In this document: positions 9,371-18,057 of the stretch, in pieces
Layout: every line of letters begins with the position of its first letter
Numbering within the stretch: position 1 is the first letter of the stretch
Source: Leptospira yanagawae serovar Saopaulo str. Sao Paulo = ATCC 700523
Lineage (GTDB): Bacteria; Spirochaetota; Leptospiria; Leptospirales; Leptospiraceae
Direction of reading: 5' to 3'
NCBI RefSeq assembly: GCF_000332475.2
Contig: NZ_AOGX02000029.1
Coordinates: 62,001-126,000, forward strand
Length of the DNA: 64,000 nucleotides
Program-made: the position numbers and the translations under genes
Notes under the pieces: generated by a model
What the model was told of the DNA's origin: nothing
The model's database searches: none
The model's input: only the letters and a program-made list of their open reading frames with translations

Positions 9371-10174
9371 TCAACCATAAGATCGCTTAAACTCTGAAGG
9401 AGTCAAGTAATTCAATGAAGAGTGAAGACGCTCGTCGTTGTATTCCTTTTGGAAAATTCGCAAAGCATCGGTTAACTCTCTTTGATTTTTAAAGTAGTGT
9501 AGATTCAAACACTCATCTCTAAGTTTACCATTGAAACTTTCTATAAATGCATTTTGTGTTGGTTTTCCTTTTTCAATAAAGTGAATTTCTATCCCCTTAT
9601 CTTCTGCCCATTTCTGGAAGTCTTTGGATGTAAATTCTGTTCCATTATCCAAAACAAATGCTCTTGGAAGTCTTTCGAGGGTGTTTAAATATCTGATCAA
9701 CTTTTCTGACGAAAAAGTAAACTCTGCCTGAAGTATGGTATTCTCTCTTGTTAAATGATCAATACCTGTTAAAATTCTTTGCTTTCTTCCATCAATCGTC
9801 CGTTCGAAAACAAAGTCCATTGACCAAACTTCGTTTGAATTCTTAGGCAATGGTAGTTGCTGTGATGATGCATTTCTTTTCTTTCGCTTCGGTTTTGTCC
9901 TTATTTTAAGCCCTTCTAAGCAATATAGTCGATATACTTTCTTATGATTGATTGTCCTACCCGACCTTCTTAACCTTCGGTAAATTCGTCGATAGCCTTC
10001 CCGTTTCCATCGAAAAGCAAGTCTTCGAATTTCGTTCATTGTCTCTTCATCAATAGCTTTCGGCTGATAATAATAACTTGATTTAGGAAGAAGAACAACA
10101 TCTAGGCTTCTGTTTAGAGAAAGTCCCTCTTCAACTAGCAGATCAACTGCTCTCTCCTTCGTTGATCTGCTCAA
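9371..10174 (-). CDS. IS3-family transposase OrfB (DDE integrase domain)
   Basis: Catalytic half of the transposase, 267 residues from a TTG start that overlaps the orfA stop (TTGA). It has an HTH_21-type N-terminus (YRRIYRRLRRSGRTINHKKV) and an rve-type core. The DDE residues are recognisable in WSMDFV (first D), FVLDNGTEFTS (second D) and the stretch with ENAFIESFNGKLRDECLN written here as QNAFIESFNGKLRDE (E). It is probably made mainly as an OrfAB fusion through -1 frameshifting at the A AAA AAG site, in which case the TTG is not needed. Confidence 0.93.
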   Translation of the reverse strand: MSRSTKERAVDLLVEEGLSLNRSLDVVLLPKSSYYYQPKAIDEETMNEIRRLAFRWKREGYRRIYRRLRRSGRTINHKKVYRLYCLEGLKIRTKPKRKKRNASSQQLPLPKNSNEVWSMDFVFERTIDGRKQRILTGIDHLTRENTILQAEFTFSSEKLIRYLNTLERLPRAFVLDNGTEFTSKDFQKWAEDKGIEIHFIEKGKPTQNAFIESFNGKLRDECLNLHYFKNQRELTDALRIFQKEYNDERLHSSLNYLTPSEFKRSYG

Positions 10175-10183
10175 AACTTTTTT
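10137..10183 (-). promoter_or_regulatory. Programmed -1 frameshift signal of the IS element
   Basis: On the minus strand the heptamer A AAA AAG (10183-10177) is in the correct phase of orfA for -1 slippage. Five bases further a perfect 11-bp stem begins: AGCAGATCAAC (10171-10161), a 13-base loop, then GTTGATCTGCT (10147-10137). Slippage joins OrfA to OrfB as one transposase. The slippery site plus a downstream hairpin is the standard control of IS3-family transposition. Confidence 0.85.
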
Positions 10184-10437
10184 CCCAAAACATTCTTAAT
10201 TGCTTGGATTTCGAGAGCCATGTCAGCTACCAATCTTTTGAGATTTGAATTTTCCTGCTCGAGTGCCTTCATCTTCTTGATTTCGCTAAGCTCCATTCCT
10301 CCATACTTGTTACGCCAGCGATAAAATGTTTGTTCAGTGATTCCGTATTTTCGTGAAAGTTCCTTGATTGGAATACCTGTTTCTGCTTCCTTTAATATCC
10401 GAAAAATCTCGCTTTCTTCTATCTTCTTTCTTGCCAT
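10171..10437 (-). CDS. IS3-family transposase OrfA (HTH_Tnp_1)
   Basis: DNA-binding half of the transposase, 88 residues. The helix-turn-helix is in IPIKELSRKYGITEQTFYRW, followed by a leucine-zipper-like helix (KMKALEQENSNLKRLVAD) used for multimerisation in this family. The frame ends in GKKF just after the slippery A6G run. The start is an ATG with a GGAGAG sequence upstream, inside the element. The sequence type is that of IS407-group OrfA. Confidence 0.93.
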   Translation of the reverse strand: MARKKIEESEIFRILKEAETGIPIKELSRKYGITEQTFYRWRNKYGGMELSEIKKMKALEQENSNLKRLVADMALEIQAIKNVLGKKF

Positions 10438-10458
10438 AATGCTCTCTCCTTAATATCG

Positions 10459-10504
10459 GAGAAAACTAACTTAAATATCGGTGCAGTTTTTGGGGAGCAG
10501 GTCA
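10459..10504 (+). repeat. Right terminal inverted repeat of the IS element
   Basis: Ends GGGGAGCAGGTCA, the reverse complement of TGACCTGCTCCCC. Its inner end GAGAAAACTAACTT matches the left repeat exactly. It lies upstream of orfA, and a GTG at 10481 inside it opens the frame of the downstream kinase fragment. Confidence 0.9.
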
Positions 10505-12997
10505 AATTTATTATTTGGCTTTGCTGCGCTGCTTTTGGCACTCAGGACATTGTTTACAGGAGAACGTTTTATCTTTAATGAACTCACTCCAATATTAAGT
10601 TGGAATGTATGTTTACGAATTGAATACTTCACCTTTTATCTTTCCCCATATTTGTTCTTTGCTTTTTTTCGAGAATTTTATCCAGATTTTTATCCAAAAT
10701 GGATGCACCGTTCACTTTTAGTTCCGACACTTTTATTCATTTCTTTTTTATTCCTTTTACCAACGGAAATGTACACAGAGTTAAATGCGTATTTCCAAAT
10801 TGTCTTTTTGTTTGGAATTTTGATGATTTTGCAAGGTGTGTTCCGAGCCGCCTTTCATAAAAAAGAAAGTGGGTTTTTGTTTTTAGTAGGTATCTGCACG
10901 GTAGCCAGTGCTGCCCTTGTCGATTTGTTAAATGCAAATCAAATATTTTATTCCGTAGAAGCAATTCCAATTGGTATTTTTGTTTTTATCCTTGTCCAAT
11001 CACTCACTCTCTCGAGAAGGTTTAGCAAAGCATTCTCTGAAGTGGAAACTCTTTCCAAACGATTGCTTGCACTCGACAAATTGAAAGATGAATTTTTAGC
11101 AAATACTTCCCATGAATTAAAAACTCCCCTAAATGGAATCATTGGAATCGCCGAATCGATGTTTGATGGAATTGGCGGGAAACTCAACCAAGAACAAAGA
11201 CAAAATTTAGGAATGATAGTGAGTTCCGGGAAACGATTGTCTTCCCTTGTGGATGATATCTTAGATTTTTCTAAAATGAAAAATCGAGATTTAGATTTGG
11301 ACCTAAAGGCAATTGACCTTCACCAAATCTGTGATTTTGTCCTTGTGATTTCACGGCCATTGTATGTAACAAAAAATCTGACTGTTAGAAATAATGTGCC
11401 AATCGATTTTCCCCCAATTTTAGGCGATGAAGCGAGACTCCAACAGATTTTATTCAATGTAATTGGGAACGCGATTAAGTTTACGGAAAAAGGTCGCATT
11501 GAAGTTTCTTGTGAGATCGTGGACAAAATGGCAGTCATCTCCGTAAACGATACGGGGATTGGAATTCCAAAAGACAAATTTTCTGATATCTTCCGGTCAT
11601 TTGAACAAGTTGATTCCTCCACCACACGTAAGTTTGGTGGAACAGGGCTAGGGCTTGCCATCTCCAAACGTTTGGTGGAACTGCATGGTGGTAACATTTG
11701 GGTAGAATCAACTCCTGGACAAGGTTCGAAGTTTTCCTTTTCATTGCCACTTGCTAGGGAAGGGGAGATCCCTATGGAAAAACCACAGATGAAAAAAACC
11801 GAGATGTGGTTTGGTGGGGATAATTTTGAATTTGAACCGATTGAAGATGCCGAGGAAGAATTTGAAGGGGAAAAGCTAAAAGTCATCGTTGTAGATGATG
11901 AACCCATCAACCGTCATGTTTTGAAGAATCACTTAACACTGATTGGTTGTGATGTAAGTGAAGCTTCAAATGGTGTAGATGCAATTCGTCTTGTTAGGGA
12001 TGAAGGTCCATTTGAACTGATGTTACTCGATATTATGATGCCCGGGATGAGTGGTTATGATGTATGTACAGTGTTACGTGAATCGTATTCCTTATACCAA
12101 CTACCTATTTTGTTTTTAACAGCCAAAAATCAAATCGCTGACATCATTGCCGCTCTCGAAGCAGGTGGGAATGATTATCTTGCGAAACCATTCGACAAAC
12201 GTGAATTAATCTCTAGAGCCAAAAATCTCATTACCTTAAAAAAGGCAGTAGAAGAACAAAACAAATTTATTGCCATTCAAAATGAATTGGGTTTAGCAAG
12301 AAAACTCCAATATTCCATTTTACCAGAGGAAGCACCAAATGTAGTTGGGATCAAAACTGAGTTTTATTACGAACCGATGGACAGTATCGGGGGAGATTTT
12401 TTTGATTTCCATGCCATCTCTGAAACAGAGTTAGGTGTTCTTGTCGCTGACGTATCTGGTCACGGTATCCCTGCAGCCCTAGTATCGGCAATGTTAAAAA
12501 TCGCTTTTTCCACACAAGTGAGACTTGCAAAAGAACCAGCACAACTTCTAAACCAAATCAATTCCACATTACTGGGAAAAATGAAAGGAGCCTTTGTCAC
12601 CGCTTCCTATGTGTATATCAATTTAGATACCAAGGAAATGATACATGCACGTTGCGGCCATCCTCCTCTTATTTTAAACCGAAAAGGTGAACCCAAACCC
12701 AAACTTAGTATGCCACAAGGAAAACTCATTGGATGGATCCCGGAACTCGATATCCAAGAAGACCATATGAAAATCCAATCGGGAGATAGGATTGTGTTGT
12801 ATACGGATGGTATTACTGAAGCAACAAATTCCAAAAAAGAGATGATTGGACAAGAAAATTGGGAATCGATGTCCAATCGTTATAGTGGGTATCCTTTGAC
12901 AGAATCCAAACGTTTGTTACTCGAGAAGATCAAAGAGTTTACAGGTGATCGAACTCCTGATGATGACGTAACTCTTGTGATTTTGGAAATAGAGTGA
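10481..12997 (+). pseudogene. 3' fragment of IS-interrupted hybrid histidine kinase with SpoIIE phosphatase
   Basis: Open frame of 838 codons beginning at a GTG inside the IS right end; native sequence starts at 10509. Domain order: remaining 7TMR-DISM membrane helices (to about residue 175), then HisKA with SHELKTPLNG (phospho-His about 211). HATPase_c follows with NVIGNAIKF, DTGIGIP and GGTGLGLAIS, then a receiver with VVDDEP and LLDIMMPG, and a C-terminal PP2C/SpoIIE phosphatase (IGGDFFDFH, VADVSGHGIPAAL, YTDGITEA). All catalytic motifs look intact. Joined to the upstream piece it would make 1065 residues. The fragment could still be translated if transcription arises in the IS, but it would lack the periplasmic sensor. 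Confidence 0.88.
10505..10508. repeat. Target site duplication, right copy (AATT)
   Basis: Second copy of the AATT found at 9314-9317, immediately after the right IS end. Confidence 0.85.
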
Positions 12998-13149
12998 TTG
13001 CTTCTACACTTTTATCTTAATCAGTAAATGATTTTCGCTGAAAGAAAATGAAATATGATTTTAATTCCATAGAATTTGAATCAAAATCCATTGGATTTCG
13101 AAAATTATTTAGAAATAAATCAGTGAATCGAATTTAAACCAAAAAATCA

Positions 13150-14514
13150 CTAAAATTCATCCTCGTTTCGAGAAGAGGATTGTAAAATTTGCTCTAATCG
13201 TTTGATGGCTTCGTTGTAAGAAGATTTTTCCTCAATCCTTTGCCTCAAATAATCATCAATTTGCGATTTTTTATCGATGGCCATATCAATTTTTTCATCT
13301 GCACCTCTGACATAGGCATTGAGTAATATGATGTCTTCAGAATTTTTGTATTTGGAAATGAGTTCACGAACGATGGATGCACGCATATAATGGTCTTCGT
13401 TGACAATCTTTTGCATTAGCCGTGATAATGAAGAAGGAACATCAATCGCAGGGTAATGGCTTTGTTCTGCCAGTTTTCTTGTGAGTACAATGTGACCATC
13501 AATAAACCCACGTACTTTATCTGCTACGATATCATCCATATCGTCTTCGGCATCTGTCAGCACAGTATAAAACCCAGTGATAGAACCGCCGTTATGTGAA
13601 GTTCCTGCTCGTTCTACAAGTTTTGCCATTTTGGTGAACACACTGGAAGCATACCCTTTTGTAACGACAGGTTCCCCAATGGACAATTCACGAAGTGCTT
13701 CCGCATACCTTGTTAGGGAATCCATATACAAATTGACAGACATTCCTTTTTCACGGAAGTATTCTGCAGCAGAACATGCCAAGTTTGCACAACTCACTTG
13801 TTCCATTTTGGAAGAATCGGAAGTGGCAACAAAAACGACCGATTTCGTTAGCGCCTCTTTCCCAAGTTCCACATGGAGGAACTCATTTACTTCACGGCCC
13901 CTTTCGCCGATCAGAGCCACTACGTTGACATCGGCGTTTGTATAACGGGCAATCATTCCGAGTAAACTTGATTTACCAACACCAGATCCCGAAAAAATTC
14001 CTATCCTTTGCCCACGACCAACAGTTAACATCCCGTCGATGGCCCGGACTCCTGTTTCTAAAATTTCGGTGATGGGTGGTCGATCGAGAGGGTTTAAGAA
14101 TCTTGGTTCGGACGCTCTTTCTTCTTTGGTGATGAGAATCCCTTTGCTATCAATTGGTTTTCCAAGACCATTTAACACTCGTCCTAAGAGTTCTGGTCCT
14201 ACATTTAAAGTGATTTGCCTTCCAGAAGAAAACACAAAGGCATGCGGGAATATCTCTTGTGTATCACCTAATGGCATTAAGGTGTAGAGGTGGTCTTTGA
14301 ATCCAACTAGAACACAAGGCAGATAACCTTTGTCAGAACCTCTTTCGACTTCTAAGATCTCACCCACTTTAGAATCGGGAGGACCTTGTGAATAAATGAC
14401 ATTGCCCACAACAGAAACAACGACCCCACTCTTACGAATGGGTTCGATTTTTTCGACAACATTGAGATACTTCGAAATGGCATCGATTTGTTCTGTGAAT
14501 TTTTTTTCGATCAT
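13150..14514 (-). CDS. fliI: Flagellar export ATPase FliI
   Basis: Type III export ATPase related to the F1 beta subunit, 454 residues. Walker A SGSGVGKS is at residues 175-182. The GERGREVNEF motif and the segment with YMDSLTRYAEALRE (Walker B region) follow, and then the family signature PSSLSRLMQ. It energises export of flagellar subunits together with FliJ and FliH. fliJ is on the same strand but separated by the plus-strand sensor kinase gene and its IS. Upstream, the lipoprotein and murA group is in the same orientation; read-through from there is possible. Confidence 0.96.
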   Translation of the reverse strand: MIEKKFTEQIDAISKYLNVVEKIEPIRKSGVVVSVVGNVIYSQGPPDSKVGEILEVERGSDKGYLPCVLVGFKDHLYTLMPLGDTQEIFPHAFVFSSGRQITLNVGPELLGRVLNGLGKPIDSKGILITKEERASEPRFLNPLDRPPITEILETGVRAIDGMLTVGRGQRIGIFSGSGVGKSSLLGMIARYTNADVNVVALIGERGREVNEFLHVELGKEALTKSVVFVATSDSSKMEQVSCANLACSAAEYFREKGMSVNLYMDSLTRYAEALRELSIGEPVVTKGYASSVFTKMAKLVERAGTSHNGGSITGFYTVLTDAEDDMDDIVADKVRGFIDGHIVLTRKLAEQSHYPAIDVPSSLSRLMQKIVNEDHYMRASIVRELISKYKNSEDIILLNAYVRGADEKIDMAIDKKSQIDDYLRQRIEEKSSYNEAIKRLEQILQSSSRNEDEF

Positions 14515-14602
14515 GGACGCTTTTCACTCATCCAATCATGTGACATAATTAAATCAAGCGAATTGAGGCCAGGAACCCACCTGGAACCTCTTTCCCGATT
14601 TC

Positions 14603-15433
14603 TTATCGACAGAGTTTGATTTGGTCTAAGTTTGCAATTTGTTTAGGGGAAGGGAGCTTTTTCCCAAGAACCACGTTCCCACCTTCTCCCATACTTGCCG
14701 ATTCATAGGCCCATTTCCCAAAATTGGTGGAAACGGTATAACAGTCTGGAAAGGACTTTGCTTCTTTCAGTTCTTTTCCCGTCCAAACGAGGATCTTGTC
14801 AGGAGTGCGAAGGAAAAGATTTTGTCCATCTTCTGACCATCGGATTCCATAAAGGGGTAAGGCTGTCCAAAAGCTGATGGGATAGGATTGGATTTTTTTG
14901 TCTGAAACTTGGAGTAGGTTCAATTCAAATTCTGTAAATTCTCCCTCTCCTGTTGGGTTTGCGGTAACAAGTGCCACCAAATTTCCATTTGGTGAAGGAG
15001 CCATTTGGAAAATGATTTTTTTCTCAGGTGTGGCAGGGTACGAAAAAGCGCCCCCAGATTCAGGATAGATGGAGAGGGTTTGGTTTAAGGTTCCGTATTC
15101 ATCATCCTTTCCCACGAGTACGAAAAGTGATTTGGATAGAGTATGGTAAAAAATTCCATCTCCTAAGGACCAAGAAGGTAATTCCCATTCTCGAATCACT
15201 TTCCCACCTGTTTTTTCATTTTGGACCAATTTGATTTTACTTTGGTAATTTCGTTTGTCAGTGGTTCCATTCATCGGATTCCAAGAATCTTTTTCCTGGA
15301 AATGGACCGTTAGGATCAGGTTGAAATTTGGGTCATTGCTTGGTGAAATTTCTTCCGCTAATGTAGCATCACGCCAAATCATTTGAGAACAACCAAAAGC
15401 AGCGAAAAGGACAATGGGTAACAGAGTTTTCAT
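14603..15433 (-). CDS. Putative lipoprotein with beta-propeller-like repeats
   Basis: Protein of 276 residues from the ATG at 15433. A longer frame starts at a TTG at 15472, but the ATG puts a normal signal peptide at the N-terminus (MKTLLPIVLFAAFGC), with a lipobox-like AFGC. The mature part has repeated beta-strand segments of the WD40/TolB type (for example PSPNGNLVALVTANPT and GIRWSEDGQNLFLRT), which suggests a partial propeller. No enzyme motif is visible. It is likely an envelope lipoprotein of unknown role between fliI and the small Cys/His protein gene. Confidence 0.72.
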   Translation of the reverse strand: MKTLLPIVLFAAFGCSQMIWRDATLAEEISPSNDPNFNLILTVHFQEKDSWNPMNGTTDKRNYQSKIKLVQNEKTGGKVIREWELPSWSLGDGIFYHTLSKSLFVLVGKDDEYGTLNQTLSIYPESGGAFSYPATPEKKIIFQMAPSPNGNLVALVTANPTGEGEFTEFELNLLQVSDKKIQSYPISFWTALPLYGIRWSEDGQNLFLRTPDKILVWTGKELKEAKSFPDCYTVSTNFGKWAYESASMGEGGNVVLGKKLPSPKQIANLDQIKLCR

Positions 15434-15523
15434 AGGAAATGAAGATAGTTGGAAAACACTGTCTGTAAACAAAAAAGGGGATCAATGTCCCCTTTCAGTT
15501 AGAAAAATAGATAGAAAAAGGAA

Positions 15524-15838
15524 TTATTTTCCTTTTTTAGCTTTCGCTTTTTCTTTATTCTTTTGGTCGATTTCTGCTCTATGAGTATCACAAAGTCTGT
15601 AAAGAATGCCTGTTACCGGGTTCTTACGAGTTACTTTTGTACCACAAACGATGCATAGACCTTGCGCTCTTCTTCTTTTGTAAAGTTGTTGAACTCTCTC
15701 CGCTCCAGATGCTTTGTACTTGGAGATTTGGATTCTGAATCCTTTGAAAAGGTAATTCCCAATCGACTTCTCAGGGTCTTTTTTTAGATCATCTGCAATT
15801 TTATCGATTTGTCCTGGGCCTACTTTTTGTGGTTCCAT
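15524..15838 (-). CDS. Small basic protein with CxxC...CxxH motif
   Basis: Protein of 104 residues, not recognised beyond a probable zinc-binding site: C-I-V-C near residue 60 and C-D-T-H near residue 84, spaced like a zinc ribbon. The C-terminus is very Lys-rich (KNKEKAKAKKGK) and the middle is basic (KRRRAQG), which could suit RNA or DNA binding. There is no signal peptide. It has its own candidate promoter about 70 bases upstream. The gene looks real from codon use and from its ribosome-binding sequence AAAGGAA before the ATG. Confidence 0.72.
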   Translation of the reverse strand: MEPQKVGPGQIDKIADDLKKDPEKSIGNYLFKGFRIQISKYKASGAERVQQLYKRRRAQGLCIVCGTKVTRKNPVTGILYRLCDTHRAEIDQKNKEKAKAKKGK

Positions 15839-15905
15839 AGCTTTCTTTTTCCTTTAAACTAATTTATATTTTTTTTGACGAAGGGAAATCCCTTGCCCTA
15901 ACAAG

Positions 15906-15934
15906 AGTATCTCTCTTATTTCCAAATAATTCAA
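15906..15934 (-). promoter_or_regulatory. Candidate sigma-70 type promoter for the small Cys/His protein
   Basis: On the minus strand TTGAAT (15934-15929), a 17-base spacer and GATACT (15911-15906) lie about 70 bases before the ATG at 15838. AT-rich tracts upstream could act as an UP element. Five of six bases match the consensus -10 TATAAT except for G1 and C5; the -35 matches four of six. Prediction by eye. Confidence 0.45.
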
Positions 15935-16009
15935 GATATTTTTTTTACCGAATAACAATTTTTTGATGTTTTGCGACGTTTTTTTTCTAAAACGTTTGAT
16001 AGGTGATCG

Positions 16010-16708
16010 TTAATTTTTGAATAATTTGATTTGAATCGCTTTAGGAAAACTTGGACATGTTTCTACACAAAGTCCACAACCTGTACAACTTGAAAGTGAA
16101 AAAACTGGTAAATTCCCCTTAAATTTAACGGTTTTTTCGATTGGGCAGGTAACAAAACAAGCATTACAGGTTGATTCTCCCGTTTTCTCATTGATACAAA
16201 ATTCCTTTAATAACTTCGCCTTACCAAACTTTGGTGTCGTATCGGACACTTCGTACGGTAGTAGGGCTTCCTCAGGACAGGCAGAGATACATGGCCAATC
16301 CGTACAAAGATGGCAAGCTTTCGCATTGGGGTCAAAATGAGGAAAGGATTGGTTTTGGTTTTCTTCTGTAACAGGGAATAAGACGGCGTAAGGGCAGGCA
16401 AAAATACATTCATTACAACCCGTACACAAGGAAAAAAAATCAGAACTTGCCCCAGGTGGTAAGGACAAGGTTTGGAACATTCTCGTTTTTCTTTTCCGAA
16501 CAACTGTCGGTTTCGATTTTAGTTTGTTTAAGGAATCTTTAGAACCTTTCGAACGAATTTTTTTCTTGGCCTTTGCTTTTGGATTGAGTTTCGGATCTGA
16601 TTCTTCTTTCCAAACTTCTTTGATGGCTTCTGAGATTTCGTCTGCCTTGGTGAAGGTAAACTGGAAAACGGATTTAAATCCTTCTCGAAACAGATCCTTT
16701 CGTTTCAT
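16010..16708 (-). CDS. Polyferredoxin with four 4Fe-4S motifs (NapF/NapG-like)
   Basis: Protein of 232 residues. A basic Lys/Arg-rich N-terminal third (to about residue 75) is followed by four Cys clusters: CTGCNECIFACP, CHLCTDWPCISACP, a shorter one ending CNACFVTCP, and CTGCGLCVETCP. This is the cluster pattern of NapF/MauM-type electron-transfer proteins, which pass electrons to or from a redox enzyme. No partner oxidoreductase is nearby. There is no signal peptide, so it is probably cytoplasmic. Its ATG follows the murA stop with no base between, so the two are translationally linked. Confidence 0.85.
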   Translation of the reverse strand: MKRKDLFREGFKSVFQFTFTKADEISEAIKEVWKEESDPKLNPKAKAKKKIRSKGSKDSLNKLKSKPTVVRKRKTRMFQTLSLPPGASSDFFSLCTGCNECIFACPYAVLFPVTEENQNQSFPHFDPNAKACHLCTDWPCISACPEEALLPYEVSDTTPKFGKAKLLKEFCINEKTGESTCNACFVTCPIEKTVKFKGNLPVFSLSSCTGCGLCVETCPSFPKAIQIKLFKN

Positions 16709-18031
16709 TTAACTCGGAATTCTTTCGATTTGAGCCCCAAGAGAACGAAGCCTAGTATCAATGGACTCAAACCCTCTGTCAATTTGAACAATGTTATGGA
16801 TCTCACTTTGTCCTTCTGCGCAAAGGGCTGCTATGATCATCGCCATTCCGGCACGGATATCAGGGCTTGCCACTCGTTGTCCATACAAACGATTGGCTCC
16901 AATCACAATGGCTCGATGTGGGTCACAAAGGATGATTTGAGCACCCATTGCGATGATATTGTCCACAAAGAAGAGCCTGGATTCAAAGAGTTTTTCATGG
17001 ATGAGAACAGTTCCCTTGCACTGTGTTGCTGTGACAAGGGCCACTGAGGTCATATCTGCCGGGAAACCTGGCCATGGAGCATCATCGATTTTTGGTGTGG
17101 CTCCATGGTAGTCTGGGATGATTTCCATTTTTTGGTCAGAAGGGACAAGGATTCCTGTCTCCGTCGGCCTCACTTCGATTCCTAACCTTGAGTAAACCAT
17201 TCGGATCATACGGATGTCTTCTAAATTGACATCTGTGATGTGAATTTCTCCTCCAGTAACAGCTGCTAGGCTGATAAAGGATCCTACTTCTAAATAGTCG
17301 GAACCGATGCGGTGTTTGAGTCCACCTTCGGGGGAGGACAGTGAAGTTACACCTGTGATGGTTAGGTGGTTTGTGCCTATCCCCTCAATTTTTGCACCAG
17401 CAGCAACTAGGAAACGACAAAGTCCTTGCACATGAGGTTCAGAGGCGGCATTCCGAATGATGGTGGTGCCTTCTGCAAAAACTGCTGCCATCACAGCGTT
17501 TTCAGTGGCAGTGACAGACGTTTCATCAAGAAGGATGTCCTTTCCGAAAAGTCGGTCAGCTGTGATCATATAGCCATCTGGGAAGACTTCGATTTTGGCA
17601 CCAAGGGCTTCGAGGGCGAGGAGGTGGGTGTCCATCCGCCGCCTACCAATTTTGTCACCACCTGGTTTTGGTAGAAAGACACGCCCAGTCCTTGCGAGGA
17701 TTGGGCCTGCAAGAGTTACGGCGCCACGGAGCTGGGAACAAAGTTCGTATGGTAAATCCGATTTCACTGGATTTTTTTTCTGAAAGAGGTAGGATCCTTT
17801 TGTATCGAGGGAAGTGATTTCCACGCCAATATGGCGGAGGACATCCATGAGCTTTTGGACATCGGCGATTTCAGGAAGGTTTTCTAATATGACATCTCCT
17901 TCCCATAAGAGTAGAGCCCCGAGTAAGGGTAGGGCTTCGTTTTTATTCCCTTGGGGAACTATTGTCCCATGGAGTGGATTTTTGCCGATAATTTTGAAGT
18001 AGGAAGAACTCACCTTGCTTCCATTCGACAC
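16709..18031 (-). CDS. murA: UDP-N-acetylglucosamine 1-carboxyvinyltransferase MurA
   Basis: First committed enzyme of peptidoglycan synthesis: transfers enolpyruvate from PEP to UDP-GlcNAc in the cytoplasm. It has 440 residues; the N-terminal [17 protein letters not shown] and the loop [14 protein letters not shown] are typical. The loop residue that is Cys115 in Escherichia coli, the target of fosfomycin, is Asp126 here (codon at 17654-17656). This natural variant is known from fosfomycin-insensitive MurA of some other bacteria. MurA enzymes with Asp are active. The gene heads a same-strand group with the polyferredoxin. Confidence 0.95.
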   Translation of the reverse strand: MSNGSKVSSSYFKIIGKNPLHGTIVPQGNKNEALPLLGALLLWEGDVILENLPEIADVQKLMDVLRHIGVEITSLDTKGSYLFQKKNPVKSDLPYELCSQLRGAVTLAGPILARTGRVFLPKPGGDKIGRRRMDTHLLALEALGAKIEVFPDGYMITADRLFGKDILLDETSVTATENAVMAAVFAEGTTIIRNAASEPHVQGLCRFLVAAGAKIEGIGTNHLTITGVTSLSSPEGGLKHRIGSDYLEVGSFISLAAVTGGEIHITDVNLEDIRMIRMVYSRLGIEVRPTETGILVPSDQKMEIIPDYHGATPKIDDAPWPGFPADMTSVALVTATQCKGTVLIHEKLFESRLFFVDNIIAMGAQIILCDPHRAIVIGANRLYGQRVASPDIRAGMAMIIAALCAEGQSEIHNIVQIDRGFESIDTRLRSLGAQIERIPS

Positions 18032-18057
18032 AACAGAGATATGAGGAAAAGTAATTT

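Larger units (their letters stand above)
9318..10504 (-). mobile_element. IS3-family insertion sequence, IS407-like, 1187 bp
   Basis: Element bounded by imperfect inverted repeats that begin TGACCTGC at both ends. It carries overlapping orfA and orfB on the minus strand and is flanked by a 4-bp direct repeat AATT. The repeat ends, the OrfA type (ending LKRLVADMALEIQAIKNVL), the 4-bp duplication and the A6G slippery site together fit the IS407 group of the IS3 family. Both ORFs look intact, so it is probably active and inserted recently. It interrupts the plus-strand sensor kinase gene. Confidence 0.95.

Noticed and set aside
13000..13149. Intrinsic terminator between the kinase fragment and fliI
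   Set aside because: The stretch is AT-rich with only short, imperfect inverted repeats; nothing strong enough to call.
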